The position numbers and the translations under genes were made by a program. The notes under the pieces are model-generated. The model had not been told where the DNA came from, ran no database searches, and was given only the letters and a program-made list of their open reading frames with translations. A DNA stretch of 64,000 nucleotides, from assembly GCF_016900375.1 (NCBI RefSeq), contig NZ_JACJKB010000002.1, forward strand, positions 62,001-126,000. Direction: 5' to 3'. The DNA is from Collinsella tanakaei. GTDB lineage: Bacteria; Actinomycetota; Coriobacteriia; Coriobacteriales; Coriobacteriaceae. Every line of letters starts with the position of its first letter. Within the stretch, counting starts at the first letter, position 1. This document shows positions 51,052 through 60,322 of the stretch, piece by piece.

Positions 51052-51071
51052 GACCCCGCCGCAGCGAGGTC
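51052..51071 (-). terminator. hairpin after tRNA-Ala
   Basis: GACCCCGC pairs with GCGAGGTC with one mismatch, 11 nt after the tRNA 3' end on the minus strand, followed by TTTCC. Confidence 0.5.
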
Positions 51072-51081
51072 ATCGAAATCA

Positions 51082-51157
51082 TGGTGGAGGTTAGGGGGAT
51101 CGAACCCCTGACCTCAGGCTTGCAAAGCCCGCGCTCTCCCAGCTGAGCTAAACCCCC
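51082..51157 (-). tRNA. tRNA-Ala (TGC)
   Basis: The minus strand reads a full cloverleaf: acceptor GGGGGTT/AACCTCC, D arm GCTCAGCTGGGAGAGC, anticodon loop with TGC, T arm GGGGTTCGATCCCC, and an encoded CCA (51082-51084). It lies downstream of tRNA-Ile as in other actinobacterial origin regions. Confidence 0.96.
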
Positions 51158-51163
51158 GGTAGC

Positions 51164-51208
51164 AATAAACACCCCACCGGCGACTCGGCTCTCGGTGGGG
51201 TGTTTATT
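51164..51208. repeat. perfect 16-bp inverted repeat between the two tRNAs
   Basis: AATAAACACCCCACCG (51164-51179) and its exact reverse complement (51193-51208) enclose 13 nt. It starts 6 nt before the 5' end of tRNA-Ala and 14 nt after the CCA of tRNA-Ile. It may end transcription or guide processing. Confidence 0.88.
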
Positions 51209-51221
51209 TCAAAAGAAAAAG

Positions 51222-51298
51222 TGGTGGACCTGACAAGATTCGAACTTGTGACCTCCCGGTTATCAGCCGGACGCTCTAACCAACTGAGCTACAGGTCC
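51222..51298 (-). tRNA. tRNA-Ile (GAT)
   Basis: Acceptor GGACCTG/CAGGTCC, D arm GCTCAGTTGGTTAGAGC, anticodon loop CTGATAA with GAT, T arm ACAAGTTCGAATCTTGT and encoded CCA. No rRNA genes flank it, although this tRNA pair is often an rRNA spacer in other bacteria. Confidence 0.96.
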
Positions 51299-51478
51299 AT
51301 CGCGCGAGGAATATATTAGCGCGGTCACCGAAGTGGAGTCAACAACTTTTTTCAGAAATTTGAAGGCATTGAAAAACCAGCTGTATTTACGCATCAGGGC
51401 ATCATTTTGGGTACTATATCAATCCAGTTCTTACCAAGAACCAACGACTATCCAGTAGACGCCATTGGAGGTGCCATA

Positions 51479-51979
51479 ATGATTCGCGTTGACATCGAGA
51501 CCATTATTATGGCCGCCGGTCCCGTTCCGTCCGTTATCGTGCTGCGCGAGCGCGGCGCCGAGGACGCCTCGGACGCTCCGCTTCGCGCCCTTTCCATCCA
51601 GACGGGTTCCTACGAGGCGGCTGCCGTCAGCCGTGGTATCGAGGGCTCGGAGGGCGCTCGCCCCATTACCCACGACTTGATGCTGGAAAGCATCAAGCAG
51701 CTCGGCGGCAAGCTCGAGCGCGTGGAGATCGACCGTGTTGACGCCCCTGTGTTTTACGCATCGGTTGTTCTCGAAAACGGCGGTGGGGAAGAGCGTCACA
51801 TCGACGCACGCCCCAGCGACGCCCTCGCGCTCGCCGTGCGCACGAACGCCCCCATCTTCGTCGAGGACGACGTCATGAACCGCGCCGGCAGCATCTCATA
51901 TCGCACCGAGGACGACAAAGAAAAGGAGCTCGAGCGCTTCGACGAGTTCGCACGTTCCGTGTCGCCCGACGACTTCTAA
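51479..51979 (+). CDS. DUF151/bifunctional nuclease family protein
   Basis: The protein is 166 residues. The core motif LESIKQLGGKLERVEIDRVDAPVFYASVVL...IDARPSDALALAVRTNAPIFV is that of the bifunctional nuclease family. The C-terminal part (DDKEKELERFDEFARSVSPDDF) is acidic. The start ATG at 51479 has GGAGGTG at 5 nt; an upstream in-frame start lacks a ribosome site. Nuclease activity is known for a few family members only. Confidence 0.88.
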   Translation: MIRVDIETIIMAAGPVPSVIVLRERGAEDASDAPLRALSIQTGSYEAAAVSRGIEGSEGARPITHDLMLESIKQLGGKLERVEIDRVDAPVFYASVVLENGGGEERHIDARPSDALALAVRTNAPIFVEDDVMNRAGSISYRTEDDKEKELERFDEFARSVSPDDF

Positions 51980-52001
51980 CGAGCCACCATTGAACCACTT
52001 G

Positions 52002-52050
52002 AAGCAGTGGCCCGCTTCGGGTTTTCAGTCACCGAAGCGGGCCACTGCTT
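52002..52050 (+). terminator. perfect 19-bp terminator hairpin after the nuclease gene
   Basis: AAGCAGTGGCCCGCTTCGG is an exact reverse complement of 52032-52050, with an 11-nt loop, followed by TGTG. It may also serve the convergent XRE gene. Confidence 0.75.
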
Positions 52051-52081
52051 TGTGTACACGCTACAGGGAGTCGCGAAGCGC

Positions 52082-52711
52082 TCATCCCCACAGCATATCG
52101 ATTGCCCCAGAAACCAATACTCCGAACGCCGCGCCTATAATCAGCGCGACCACCGTCCAGCCAATCGTGCGGAGCGTCTTTACGCGTCGTGGGAGGGCCC
52201 GCTCCATACGACCTTTCTCGGTATCGCGATCAACAGGCTTGCCATTCCAATAGGCGAGAACCTCACGATAGGTGATCAGATCATGCTCCTTTTTGATGCG
52301 CTCGGCCCATAGCGCCGCAAACATCGCAATACCCCACAAAACGAGAGCGAGCACGATTGTCGGCACGGCCTGCTCGATCGGCCAATCCCACACAGCGACT
52401 TGAAAACTGAACCAACCGCAGGCAATCACCGTCAACACGATGAACACCGTCATCACATAACTCAACCGCTTCATGGTGCGAACATCTGAATCAACCGTCT
52501 TCGTCATGGCTTCCACGTCTCCTTTGATGAGGCTGTCAACGGTCACATCGAAGATCTCAGAAAGAAGCAGCAGGCTCTGGACGTCGGGGTAGGTCTTGCC
52601 GTTTTCCCACGAGCTGATTGTCTGGCGCGACACATACACGCGTGCTGCCAGATCGTCCTGGGACATATGGGCTTCAGCTCGAAGATCCTTAAGACGCTGT
52701 CCGACCTCCAT
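52082..52711 (-). CDS. XRE-family regulator with C-terminal membrane helices
   Basis: The protein is 209 residues. Residues 4-60 are a Cro/C1 helix-turn-helix (LKDLRAEAHMSQDDLAARVYVSRQTISSWENG). The remainder has three hydrophobic segments: about 84-105, 118-137 and 185-205. Such HTH-membrane proteins occur widely in Firmicutes and Actinobacteria, often sensing envelope state. No target gene is adjacent. The acidic N-terminus MEVGQR fits the family start. Confidence 0.85.
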   Translation of the reverse strand: MEVGQRLKDLRAEAHMSQDDLAARVYVSRQTISSWENGKTYPDVQSLLLLSEIFDVTVDSLIKGDVEAMTKTVDSDVRTMKRLSYVMTVFIVLTVIACGWFSFQVAVWDWPIEQAVPTIVLALVLWGIAMFAALWAERIKKEHDLITYREVLAYWNGKPVDRDTEKGRMERALPRRVKTLRTIGWTVVALIIGAAFGVLVSGAIDMLWG

Positions 52712-53255
52712 GAGCCACTTCCTTACCGCAAGCCTTCGATGGAACCCTTACAGCCCCACCATTCCATGACGCGGCGCATCGTACCATCAAATGAGGCCGA
52801 CATGAGCCAGCAAGCGAGCGCAAGCATGCGTCAAATGTTCTTGACGCTATGCTTTACCTGCAATGATGCAGATATCTTCCGGGGTATGGATCAATACCGC
52901 CAACAGGGAAGCGCCAACATATTGAAACGCGGTAGCGACATGCTATGCGGCACTCGAAACGAATCCTCACACTCTCACTGGATGAAATCGCCACTTATGT
53001 ACCCGATGGAAATCAAGTGCCCGTCCCTTGGATACCGAAGCGGTCAGAACGCTTCATCAACCGTCGTATATGCTTACGAAATCAACCACGACCGCTTGCA
53101 ACCGTTCATATCAGGGATACGCCCGCACGCAGACCTCCTTCTCGCGACCCTAGACCGGGTGCATAACTCGCAATTTCATCCAAGGAGCTCTTCCACCGGC
53201 CCAGCAAGACCGATTCTTACCGCACCGTCGACGCAGTCCGACTCAATCGCGGCGC
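52712..53255. other. 544-bp gene-free stretch between the XRE gene and gyrA
   Basis: The plus strand stays open across this stretch, but the translation has no family match, no ribosome site at its ATGs and odd codon use. GC is lower than in the flanking genes. I see no RNA fold, repeat unit or GATTC enrichment. It may be a decayed gene. Confidence 0.4.
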
Positions 53256-53287
53256 AAAAAAGGGGCCAGGATTGCATCCTGGCCCCT
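53256..53287 (-). terminator. terminator of gyrA
   Basis: AGGGGCCAGGAT pairs exactly with ATCCTGGCCCCT around TGC; the minus-strand RNA ends in TTTTTTGCG. Confidence 0.9.
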
Positions 53288-53308
53288 TATCGCCATATCG
53301 CGTAAGCG

Positions 53309-56089
53309 CTACTCGTCCATCAGGTCCTCGAGCGCCTCGTCACCGCTTCCGATATCGACGTGATCCTCCTCGTTGGGAACATCCATCGCGCCAGCTGCAG
53401 CAAGATCGAGCGACTCCTGGCCCTCGGCCACCGCGGGGGCCTTCGGCTTCTTCTTGGCGCTCGTCATGCGCGCCACGGCGGTCACGCAGTCGCCGTCGGC
53501 AACCGACATCATCTTGACGCCCTGCGTGGCGCGGCCGGTCTTGGAGATCTCGTCGGTCTTCACGCGGATAACCGTCGCGCCCTCCGTGATGATGAACAGC
53601 TCGTGCTGCGGGCCGACCGTCTTCATAGCCGCCAGATTACCCTTCTTCTCGGTCATCTGGATGGTGTAGACGCCCTGACCGCCACGGTTCTGCTCGGGAT
53701 AGTCGGCAACCGGAGTGCGCTTGCCGTAGCCGCGCTCGGTGATCACGAACAGGTCGCCGCGGCCGTTGGAGATCTCCATGCCGAGCACCTTGGTGTCGCC
53801 CTTCATGGTGATGCCGCGCACGCCGCTCGTGTCGCGGCCGGTCGCGCGCACCTGTTCCTCGTTGAACATGATGGCCTTGCCGGCGGTCGTCGCCAGAATG
53901 ACCTTATCGCCCTCGCGCACGCGGCGAACGTCGAGCAGATTGTCGCCGCTCTTGAGGTTGATGGCGATAATGCCGTCGCGGCGGCTGCGGTCATACGCGC
54001 TCATTACGGTCTTCTTGACCATGCCGCTCGCGGTGGCGAACATCAGGTACTCGTTGTCGGGGAACTCGCGGCACGAGATGACGCTCGCGATCTTCTCGCC
54101 ATCCTCGAAGGGCAGCAGGTTCACGATCGCGGTGCCGCGGGCCTGGCGCGTGCCGACGGGCAGCTCATGCACCTTCAGGCGGTAGACCTTGCCGCGGTTG
54201 GAGAAGAACAGCACGTACTCGTGGGTACTCGCGATGAACATCTCCTCGATGACGTCGTCTTCCTTGAGGTTCGCGCCGGTCACGCCCTTGCCGCCGCGCT
54301 TCTGCGCGCGGTAGGCGGCCACCGGGATGCGCTTCACGTAGCCGGTGTGGGTGATCGTGACGACCATGTCCTCGTCGGCGATGAGATCCTCGACATCCAG
54401 ATCCTTCTCGGCGGCGCAGATCTCGGTGCGGCGCTTGTCGCCGTACTTGCGCGAGATCTCGCGCATCTCCTCCTTGATGACGCCCAGGATCTTCTCCTCG
54501 TGCGCCAGCAGGTCCTCGTAGTAGGCGATGGCGCGGCGCAGGCCGTCCAGCTCCTCCTGAATCTTGTCGCGCTCGAGGCCGGTCAGGCGGCGCAGCTTCA
54601 TCTCGAGGATGGCCGTGGTCTGCTCCGGCGTGAAGCCGAAGCGCTCGATCAGGCGCTGGCTCGCCTCGGAATCGGTGCGCGATCTGCGGATGATGGAGAT
54701 GACCTCGTCGATGTGGTCGAGCGCCATGAGGTAGCCCTCGAGGATGTGCGCGCGGGCCTGGGCCTTCTTGAGGTCGAAGCGCGTACGGCGGGTCACGACG
54801 TCGGCCTGGTGGTCGATGTAGGCGCGCAGCATATCGCGCAGAGACAGGCACTTGGGCACGCCGCCGACAAGCGCAAGGTTGTTCACGCCGAAGGTGTTCT
54901 GCAGCGAGGTGTACTTGTACAGGTTGTTGAGCACGACCTGCGGGATGACGCCCTTCTTGAGCTCGATGACCAGGCGGATACCCTTCTGGGTCGACTCGTC
55001 GCGCATGTCGGAGATGCCCTCGATGCGCTTCTCGTTCACGAGCTGGGCGATCTTCTCCTGCAGGTTGCCCTTGTTCACCTGATAGGGGATCTCGGTGAAC
55101 ACGAGGCGGTTGCGGCCGGTCTTCGTGGACTCGACGTGCGCCTTGGCGCGCACGGTGATGGAGCCGCGGCCGGTCTCGTATGCCTGGCGGATGCCGTCGG
55201 AACCCATGATGCGAGCGCCGGTGGGGAAGTCCGGACCGGGCATGACGGTCATGAGCTCATCGGTGGTGGCATCCGGGTTGTCGATCAGCATGCACGTGGC
55301 CTCGATGGCCTCCGTGAGGTTATGCGGCGGGATGTTCGTCGCCATGCCGACCGCGATGCCCGAGGAGCCGTTCACCAGCAGGTTGGGGAAGCGCGCGGGC
55401 AACACCTGGGGCTCGGCGAGCGACTCGTCGTAGTTGGGCTGCCAGTCGACGGTGTCCTTCTGCAGGTCGCGCAGGAGCTCCATAGCGGGCTTGGCAAGGC
55501 GGCTCTCGGTGTAACGCATGGCCGCCGCAGAGTCGCCATCGATGTTGCCGAAGTTGCCATGACCGTCGATGAGCGGGGTTCGCATGGAGAACCACTGCGC
55601 CAGGCGGACCATGGTGTCGTACACCGCGGAGTCACCGTGGGGGTGGTACTTACCGATAACCTCGCCGACCGTCCAGGCCGACTTCTTGTGCGGGCGGTTG
55701 GGATAGATGCCCGACTCGTTCATGGCGTAGAGGATGCGGCGGTGCACAGGCTTCAAACCGTCGCGGACATCCGGCAGGGCGCGGGCGGTGATGACCGACA
55801 TCGAGTACTCGATGAACGACTGCTTCATCTCGCGGCCGAACTCGGAGACCTGCAGCTGTCCGCCGTTGATATCCTCGCCGGCAGCCTCACCGCGGTCGAC
55901 GGTGCCGAAGCTCTCCTCGAGCTCGCCGTCATCCTCCTCTTCGTCGTCCTCGACCGCGTCGGGATCGTAGCCCACGGTCTCACCATCCTCGTTTTGCGTC
56001 TCGGCGCGCGCGAGGAGGCGCTTCAGGTCCTCGGGCAGGCCCTCGGTACCCTCATCTCCCGTCGGCGTGTTGTTCATATCGTCTGCCAC
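53309..56089 (-). CDS. gyrA: DNA gyrase subunit A
   Basis: The cutting and rejoining subunit of gyrase has 926 residues. The quinolone-site region [10 protein letters not shown] and the catalytic Tyr in RYTESRL near 192 are intact, and the C-terminal pinwheel with the GyrA box QNRGGQG follows. An extra N-terminal stretch of about 80 residues, strongly acidic ([16 protein letters not shown]), precedes the usual opening [18 protein letters not shown]. The GTG start has AGGAGG at 6 nt, so the extension is translated unless the ATG four codons later is used. Confidence 0.95.
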   Translation of the reverse strand: MADDMNNTPTGDEGTEGLPEDLKRLLARAETQNEDGETVGYDPDAVEDDEEEDDGELEESFGTVDRGEAAGEDINGGQLQVSEFGREMKQSFIEYSMSVITARALPDVRDGLKPVHRRILYAMNESGIYPNRPHKKSAWTVGEVIGKYHPHGDSAVYDTMVRLAQWFSMRTPLIDGHGNFGNIDGDSAAAMRYTESRLAKPAMELLRDLQKDTVDWQPNYDESLAEPQVLPARFPNLLVNGSSGIAVGMATNIPPHNLTEAIEATCMLIDNPDATTDELMTVMPGPDFPTGARIMGSDGIRQAYETGRGSITVRAKAHVESTKTGRNRLVFTEIPYQVNKGNLQEKIAQLVNEKRIEGISDMRDESTQKGIRLVIELKKGVIPQVVLNNLYKYTSLQNTFGVNNLALVGGVPKCLSLRDMLRAYIDHQADVVTRRTRFDLKKAQARAHILEGYLMALDHIDEVISIIRRSRTDSEASQRLIERFGFTPEQTTAILEMKLRRLTGLERDKIQEELDGLRRAIAYYEDLLAHEEKILGVIKEEMREISRKYGDKRRTEICAAEKDLDVEDLIADEDMVVTITHTGYVKRIPVAAYRAQKRGGKGVTGANLKEDDVIEEMFIASTHEYVLFFSNRGKVYRLKVHELPVGTRQARGTAIVNLLPFEDGEKIASVISCREFPDNEYLMFATASGMVKKTVMSAYDRSRRDGIIAINLKSGDNLLDVRRVREGDKVILATTAGKAIMFNEEQVRATGRDTSGVRGITMKGDTKVLGMEISNGRGDLFVITERGYGKRTPVADYPEQNRGGQGVYTIQMTEKKGNLAAMKTVGPQHELFIITEGATVIRVKTDEISKTGRATQGVKMMSVADGDCVTAVARMTSAKKKPKAPAVAEGQESLDLAAAGAMDVPNEEDHVDIGSGDEALEDLMDE

Positions 56090-56130
56090 GTACTACCTCC
56101 TGTGGTTCGGTCGTGGTTCAGTGCATTCAA

Positions 56131-56169
56131 GACAAGATGCGACAAGTTTGTACCTGGCCCCATCTTGTC
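56131..56169. repeat. family B unit between gyrB and gyrA
   Basis: GACAAGATG pairs with CATCTTGTC around a core with GACAAGTTTGTACCTGGCCC, the family B inner sequence. Only one full unit is present. It lies 41 nt upstream of the gyrA start. Confidence 0.75.
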
Positions 56170-56176
56170 AGCTACG

Positions 56177-56302
56177 AAAAACCTAGCAGGTCCTTCGGGT
56201 TTCCCAAGTGCCCGAGATTGCCCTGAAAGCCGAGGGCGCACGCCTAGCGTGCGGCGCCCGAAGGCTTGAAGGGCAAGGTCGGGTGCTTGGGGAAGCCGAA
56301 GC
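56177..56302 (-). terminator. long imperfect hairpin terminator after gyrB
   Basis: From the gyrB stop the minus strand folds with itself for about 50 pairs with several mismatches (CTTCGG, TTCCC, TTGCCCT, GGGCGC blocks), around a small loop near 56244, then reaches TTTTTCG. It looks like an aged version of the perfect palindromes. Confidence 0.65.
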
Positions 56303-58326
56303 TATGCGTCGAGGAACCTTGCGTCGTGCGCGTGCTTCTCGATGTACTCGCGGCGGAACTCCACCTGGTTGCCCATGAGCTCGCGCACGGCGCGGTCGGC
56401 GACGGCAGCGTCCTCGATGGTCACGCGCTGCAGGATGCGCGTCTTGGGATCCATCGTGGTCGACGCAAGCTGCTTGGGGTCCATCTCGCCCAGACCCTTG
56501 TAGCGCTGGACGGTGTAGCCGCGGCGCTTCTTGGTCATCTTGCCACCAGCGGCCTCATCCTCACCCTCGTCGGGATTCAGGCCCAGGCTCTTGATGGTGT
56601 CGCGCAGGATCTCCTCCTCGGGCTGGCGGCCGTTGGGATAAACGTAGTGGATCTTGTTGCGCACCTTGATGCCGAAGATGGGCGGGCAGGCGACGTACAC
56701 GTAGCCGGCATCGATCAGCGGACGCATGTACTTGTAGAAGAACGTCAGCAGCAGGATGCGGATGTGGGCGCCGTCGACGTCTGCATCGGTCATGATGATG
56801 ATCTTGTGGTAGCGGGCCTTCGTGATGTCGAAGTCGCCGCCCTCGCCGTTGCCGGTCGTCACGCCGCAGCCGATCGCCGTGATGAGCGACTGGATGGTGT
56901 CGCTCGAGAAGGCGCGGTGGTCGCCCACGCGCTCGACGTTCAGGATCTTGCCACGCAGGGGCAGGATGGCCTGGATATCGCGGCGACGGCCGTCCTTAGC
57001 CGAACCGCCTGCGGAGTCGCCCTCGACGATGAACAGCTCGGTCATCTCGGCGTCGCGCACCGAGCAGTCGGCGAGCTTGCCGGGAAGCGAGGCGGTCTCG
57101 AGCAGGCTCTTGCGGCGCGTTGCCTCACGCGCCTTGCGCGCGGCGTTGCGGGCCTTAGAGGCCTGCTGGGCCTTCTTGATGATCTCGCGCGCCTGCTTGG
57201 GATGCTCCTCGAGGTAGTCGGCAAGGCCCTCGGACACCACCTTGCGCACCAGCGTGCGCATGAAGGAGCTGCCCAGCTTCGCCTTGGTCTGACCCTCGAA
57301 CTGCGGGTCGGCGAGCTTGACGGAGATGACCGCAGCAAGACCCTCGCGCACGTCGTCGCCCGTGAGGTTGGCGTCCTTCTCCTTGAGGATGTTCTGCTTG
57401 CGAGCGTAATCGTTGATCACGCTGGTCAGCGCGGTGCGGAAGCCCTCGAGGTGCATGCCGCCCTCGGGCGTGTAGATGTCGTTGGCGAAGCTCATGACCG
57501 TCTCGGAATACGAGGTGTTCCACTGCATCGCGATCTCGACCTCACCGGTGCGGTCGGCCGGCAGGCCCGGCTCGGAGGCTCCGGACAGGTAGATGGGCTT
57601 CTTCAGGCCATCGGGGATGTCCTTGCCCTCGTTCAGGAACTTGACGAAGTCGATGATGCCGCCGGCGTAGCAGTACTCATCGACGCGCGGGGCGAGCTCG
57701 CGCTCGTCCTTGAGCACGATCTTCAGGTTCTTGTTGAGAAACGCCGTCTCCTGCAGGCGGTTGCGCAGGATATCGTAGTCGTAGACGGTGGTCTCGAAGA
57801 TCTCGTCGTCGGGCCAGAAGGTCGTGGTGGTGCCCGTCGTCTTGGACGTGCCGACCTCGATCATCTTCTGGGTGGTCTTGCCGCGGCTGAACTGCATCTC
57901 GTAGATCTTGCCGTCGCGGCGGACCTGGACGACCATCTTCTTGGAAAGCGCGTTCACGACCGAGACGCCGACGCCGTGCAGGCCGCCGGACACCTTGTAG
58001 GCGGAGTTGTCGAACTTGCCGCCGGCGTGCAGGATGGTCATGACGACCTCGAGCGTCGGGATCTTCTTGACCGGGTGCTTGTCCACGGGGATGCCGCGGC
58101 CGTTATCCACGACGGTGATCGAGTTGTCGGGGTGCACCGTCACCTCGATCTTGGTGCAGAAGCCGGCCATGGCCTCGTCGACGGAGTTGTCGACGATCTC
58201 CCACACGAGGTGATGCAGACCGCTCGAGCTCGTCGAACCGATATACATGCCCGGGCGCTTGCGGACAGCCTCAAGACCCTCGAGGATCTTGATTTCGCTA
58301 CCGCCGTATTCGTTCTTTTTCGCCAC
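56302..58326 (-). CDS. gyrB: DNA gyrase subunit B
   Basis: ATPase subunit of gyrase, 674 residues. The ATP site blocks EIVDNSVDEAMAG, GRGIPVD and GGLHGVGVSVVNALS are present, as are the Toprim motif VEGDSAGGSAK and the end block YKGLGEMDPKQL. GTG at 58326 has AAAGGAG at 6 nt; the ATG two codons earlier directly abuts that site. Confidence 0.95.
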   Translation of the reverse strand: MAKKNEYGGSEIKILEGLEAVRKRPGMYIGSTSSSGLHHLVWEIVDNSVDEAMAGFCTKIEVTVHPDNSITVVDNGRGIPVDKHPVKKIPTLEVVMTILHAGGKFDNSAYKVSGGLHGVGVSVVNALSKKMVVQVRRDGKIYEMQFSRGKTTQKMIEVGTSKTTGTTTTFWPDDEIFETTVYDYDILRNRLQETAFLNKNLKIVLKDERELAPRVDEYCYAGGIIDFVKFLNEGKDIPDGLKKPIYLSGASEPGLPADRTGEVEIAMQWNTSYSETVMSFANDIYTPEGGMHLEGFRTALTSVINDYARKQNILKEKDANLTGDDVREGLAAVISVKLADPQFEGQTKAKLGSSFMRTLVRKVVSEGLADYLEEHPKQAREIIKKAQQASKARNAARKAREATRRKSLLETASLPGKLADCSVRDAEMTELFIVEGDSAGGSAKDGRRRDIQAILPLRGKILNVERVGDHRAFSSDTIQSLITAIGCGVTTGNGEGGDFDITKARYHKIIIMTDADVDGAHIRILLLTFFYKYMRPLIDAGYVYVACPPIFGIKVRNKIHYVYPNGRQPEEEILRDTIKSLGLNPDEGEDEAAGGKMTKKRRGYTVQRYKGLGEMDPKQLASTTMDPKTRILQRVTIEDAAVADRAVRELMGNQVEFRREYIEKHAHDARFLDA

Positions 58327-58434
58327 GCACATCTCCTTTGAGTTCAGAAGTGCTATTAACCTTCAATATTCTAATTGATTACCAAGGGTACGTAGCTATG
58401 GTTCGGATGGCCCTACAAGACCACCAGACGGCGT

Positions 58435-58992
58435 TCACGCCTTGTTGAGACCGTCGGTTGGTATTTTGTGCTCAAAACTGGCTTTCATGGCGTTTTTGAG
58501 GGCCTGCCGCAGCCGGGGGTCATCGATTGGGGAGACATCCTCGTCGAGCGCGCGCTCCGCCGCAGGAGACAGCGGCGTGGCGGAAGGCTTCTGCTCGGTA
58601 CGGGGCTTCTTCGACGATTCTGGCTGGACGAAACGGCGCTCGAAGCCCTCGCGCGAGCGCTTGATCTTGATGTCGGCGATATCCACGCCGCGGCGGAACA
58701 TCCGGGCACGGATGATCTCGCGCATCATGGAAAGTTCGCTCACCCAGGTGGCGCCGTCTGCGTACACGATCAATTCGTTCGATTCAGGGACGTAGTGCAA
58801 GCCGGTCACGTGCGCTGCCTCGCGCGTGCCGGAGCATACCTCGTTCCAAGCGCGGTAGACATCGCGGCTCGCCTCGGCGGCGCGCATCTGCTCACGGCGG
58901 ACCTTGGAGGCGCCGTCCATGATGCGGCGGCGCTCGGCGGGCAGGAAGTCGGCCAGCGAATGGGTCTCGCCGGAGCGGTCGCTACGCTTCAC
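58435..58992 (-). CDS. DUF721 protein, DciA-like helicase loader
   Basis: The protein is 185 residues. The middle (about 35-110, YRAWNEVCSGTREAAHVTGLHYVPESNELIVYADGATWVSEL) is the DUF721 fold, which in many bacteria without DnaC loads the DnaB helicase as DciA. The C-terminal third is charged and probably disordered. The GTG start overlaps the end of recF by 11 nt with AAGGTGG before it. The position between recF and gyrB is the standard actinobacterial one. Confidence 0.87.
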   Translation of the reverse strand: MKRSDRSGETHSLADFLPAERRRIMDGASKVRREQMRAAEASRDVYRAWNEVCSGTREAAHVTGLHYVPESNELIVYADGATWVSELSMMREIIRARMFRRGVDIADIKIKRSREGFERRFVQPESSKKPRTEQKPSATPLSPAAERALDEDVSPIDDPRLRQALKNAMKASFEHKIPTDGLNKA

Positions 58993-60079
58993 CGATATGC
59001 ACCACCTTCGCGCCATCGAGCACTGACGACGAGAAGTAACCCAGGTTCGTCGTGGTGATGACCGTCTGGATCTCGCCGGCGATGAACCGGACGATCGACT
59101 CGCGCCGTGTCTCGTCAAGCTCGCTCATGACGTCGTCGAGCAGCAGGATGGGGTAGCGGCCCAGAATGTCGTTGGTGACCTCGACCCCGGCGATCTTCCA
59201 CGCGAGCACGAGGCTGCGCTGCTGCCCCTGGCTCGCGAACGAGCGGGCCTCACGGCCGTCGATCATGAAGACGACCTCGTCGCGGTGGGGGCCGACCAGC
59301 GTGAGCCCGCGGCGAGCCTCCTCGTCGGCTGTCTCGCGAAGCGCGTCAGCGAACCGCACCATGACCGCATCACGGTCTTTCGCCTCGTCGCGGGCGATAT
59401 CGCCGATCGATGCGCGGTAGCGCACGTCGATGCTTTCACGTGGAGCGATGGCGCGGTACACCTCGATGAGCCGCTCGCGGATGCGCTCCAGCAGCGCGAC
59501 GCGGTGCACCAGGACCGACGAGCCGGCCGAGATGAGGGCATCGTCCCACGCAGCGAGGAGATCACGCGAGGCGAAGCGGTCCTTGAGCAGGTTGTTGCGC
59601 TGCTCGAGCGTGCGCTCATAGCTCGAGACAAGCTGTGCGTAGCTCTCGTTCAGCTGCACGCCGAAATCATCGAGCGCGGCACGGCGGACCGATGCGGATC
59701 GTTTCACCATGTCGAGATGGTCGGGGCAGAACAGCACGCTCGGCAGGATGCCGCGCACGCCGGCGGTGGTCACGCGCTTGCCGTTCTTGGTGAAGTTGCG
59801 GCGGCCGCGCTCGGCGGTGATCCCCAGGTCGACCAAGCGACCGTCGCCCTCGAGCCGCAGGCTCGCCTGTGCGCGGGAGGCGCCGTCGCGCACGAGGTCG
59901 GCAGGGGAGGGACGGCGAAACGACTGCCCCGCGGTGAGCAGCTGGATCGCCTCGACGAGGTTGGTCTTTCCCGCCGCGTTGGGACCGACGAGGACGGTGA
60001 CGTCCTCGGCAAGTGCCAGCTCGAACGAGTCATAGCTGCGAAAATCATGCACATCGAGCGTGCGTGCATAGATGCCCAA
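58982..60079 (-). CDS. recF: DNA replication and repair protein RecF
   Basis: SMC-like ATPase that helps load RecA at gaps. It has 365 residues with Walker A GPNAAGKTN at 32-40, signature-region SQGQQRSLVLAWK and Walker B PILLLDDVMSELD. The start is uncertain: TTG at 60079 has GGAGG at 8 nt, while an ATG two codons upstream sits 2 nt after the same site. The frame further upstream runs into the palindrome and is not coding. Confidence 0.9.
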   Translation of the reverse strand: MGIYARTLDVHDFRSYDSFELALAEDVTVLVGPNAAGKTNLVEAIQLLTAGQSFRRPSPADLVRDGASRAQASLRLEGDGRLVDLGITAERGRRNFTKNGKRVTTAGVRGILPSVLFCPDHLDMVKRSASVRRAALDDFGVQLNESYAQLVSSYERTLEQRNNLLKDRFASRDLLAAWDDALISAGSSVLVHRVALLERIRERLIEVYRAIAPRESIDVRYRASIGDIARDEAKDRDAVMVRFADALRETADEEARRGLTLVGPHRDEVVFMIDGREARSFASQGQQRSLVLAWKIAGVEVTNDILGRYPILLLDDVMSELDETRRESIVRFIAGEIQTVITTTNLGYFSSSVLDGAKVVHIGEA

Positions 60080-60106
60080 CAGCATCACCTCCCCAACGCT
60101 CTCACA

Positions 60107-60307
60107 GGTGTCCACTTTCGGGACGGAGATGCTTCCGGACGCCCGGCGCGGGCTGGCCTCTGTGGGGCCGTAGCCGGGAGGCGCCAAGCCGGGAATCCCG
60201 GATGGCGGCCTCGCCGCGGTAGCGGCTTGGCGCCTCCCGGCTACGGCCCCACAGAGGCCAGCCCGCGCCGGGCGTCCGGAAGCATCTCCGTCCCGAAAGT
60301 GGACACC
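60107..60307. repeat. family C palindrome with perfect 85-bp arms between dnaN and recF
   Basis: 60107-60191 and 60223-60307 are exact reverse complements over 85 bp with a 31-nt loop. The outer part (GGTGTCCACTTTCGGGACGG...) is a family C unit with a few changes; the inner 48 nt include GGCGCGGGCTGGCCTCTGTG, related to the core of the 36689 copy. Confidence 0.96.
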
Positions 60308-60322
60308 GCCACCGATAGACTG

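Noticed and set aside
51082-51298. rRNA operon around the tRNA-Ile/tRNA-Ala pair
   Set aside because: The flanks are protein genes and intergenic DNA without any 16S or 23S sequence. The pair belongs to the gyrA-side synteny of actinobacteria.
52667-53305. Plus-strand frame of 212 codons between the XRE gene and gyrA
   Set aside because: There is no ribosome site, no recognisable domain and it runs through the gyrA terminator. It overlaps the XRE start on the other strand.
59432-59447. TTTCACGTG core resembling a ParB parS site inside recF
   Set aside because: Only about 11 of 16 positions match TGTTTCACGTGAAACA, and it is within coding sequence. Too weak to call.
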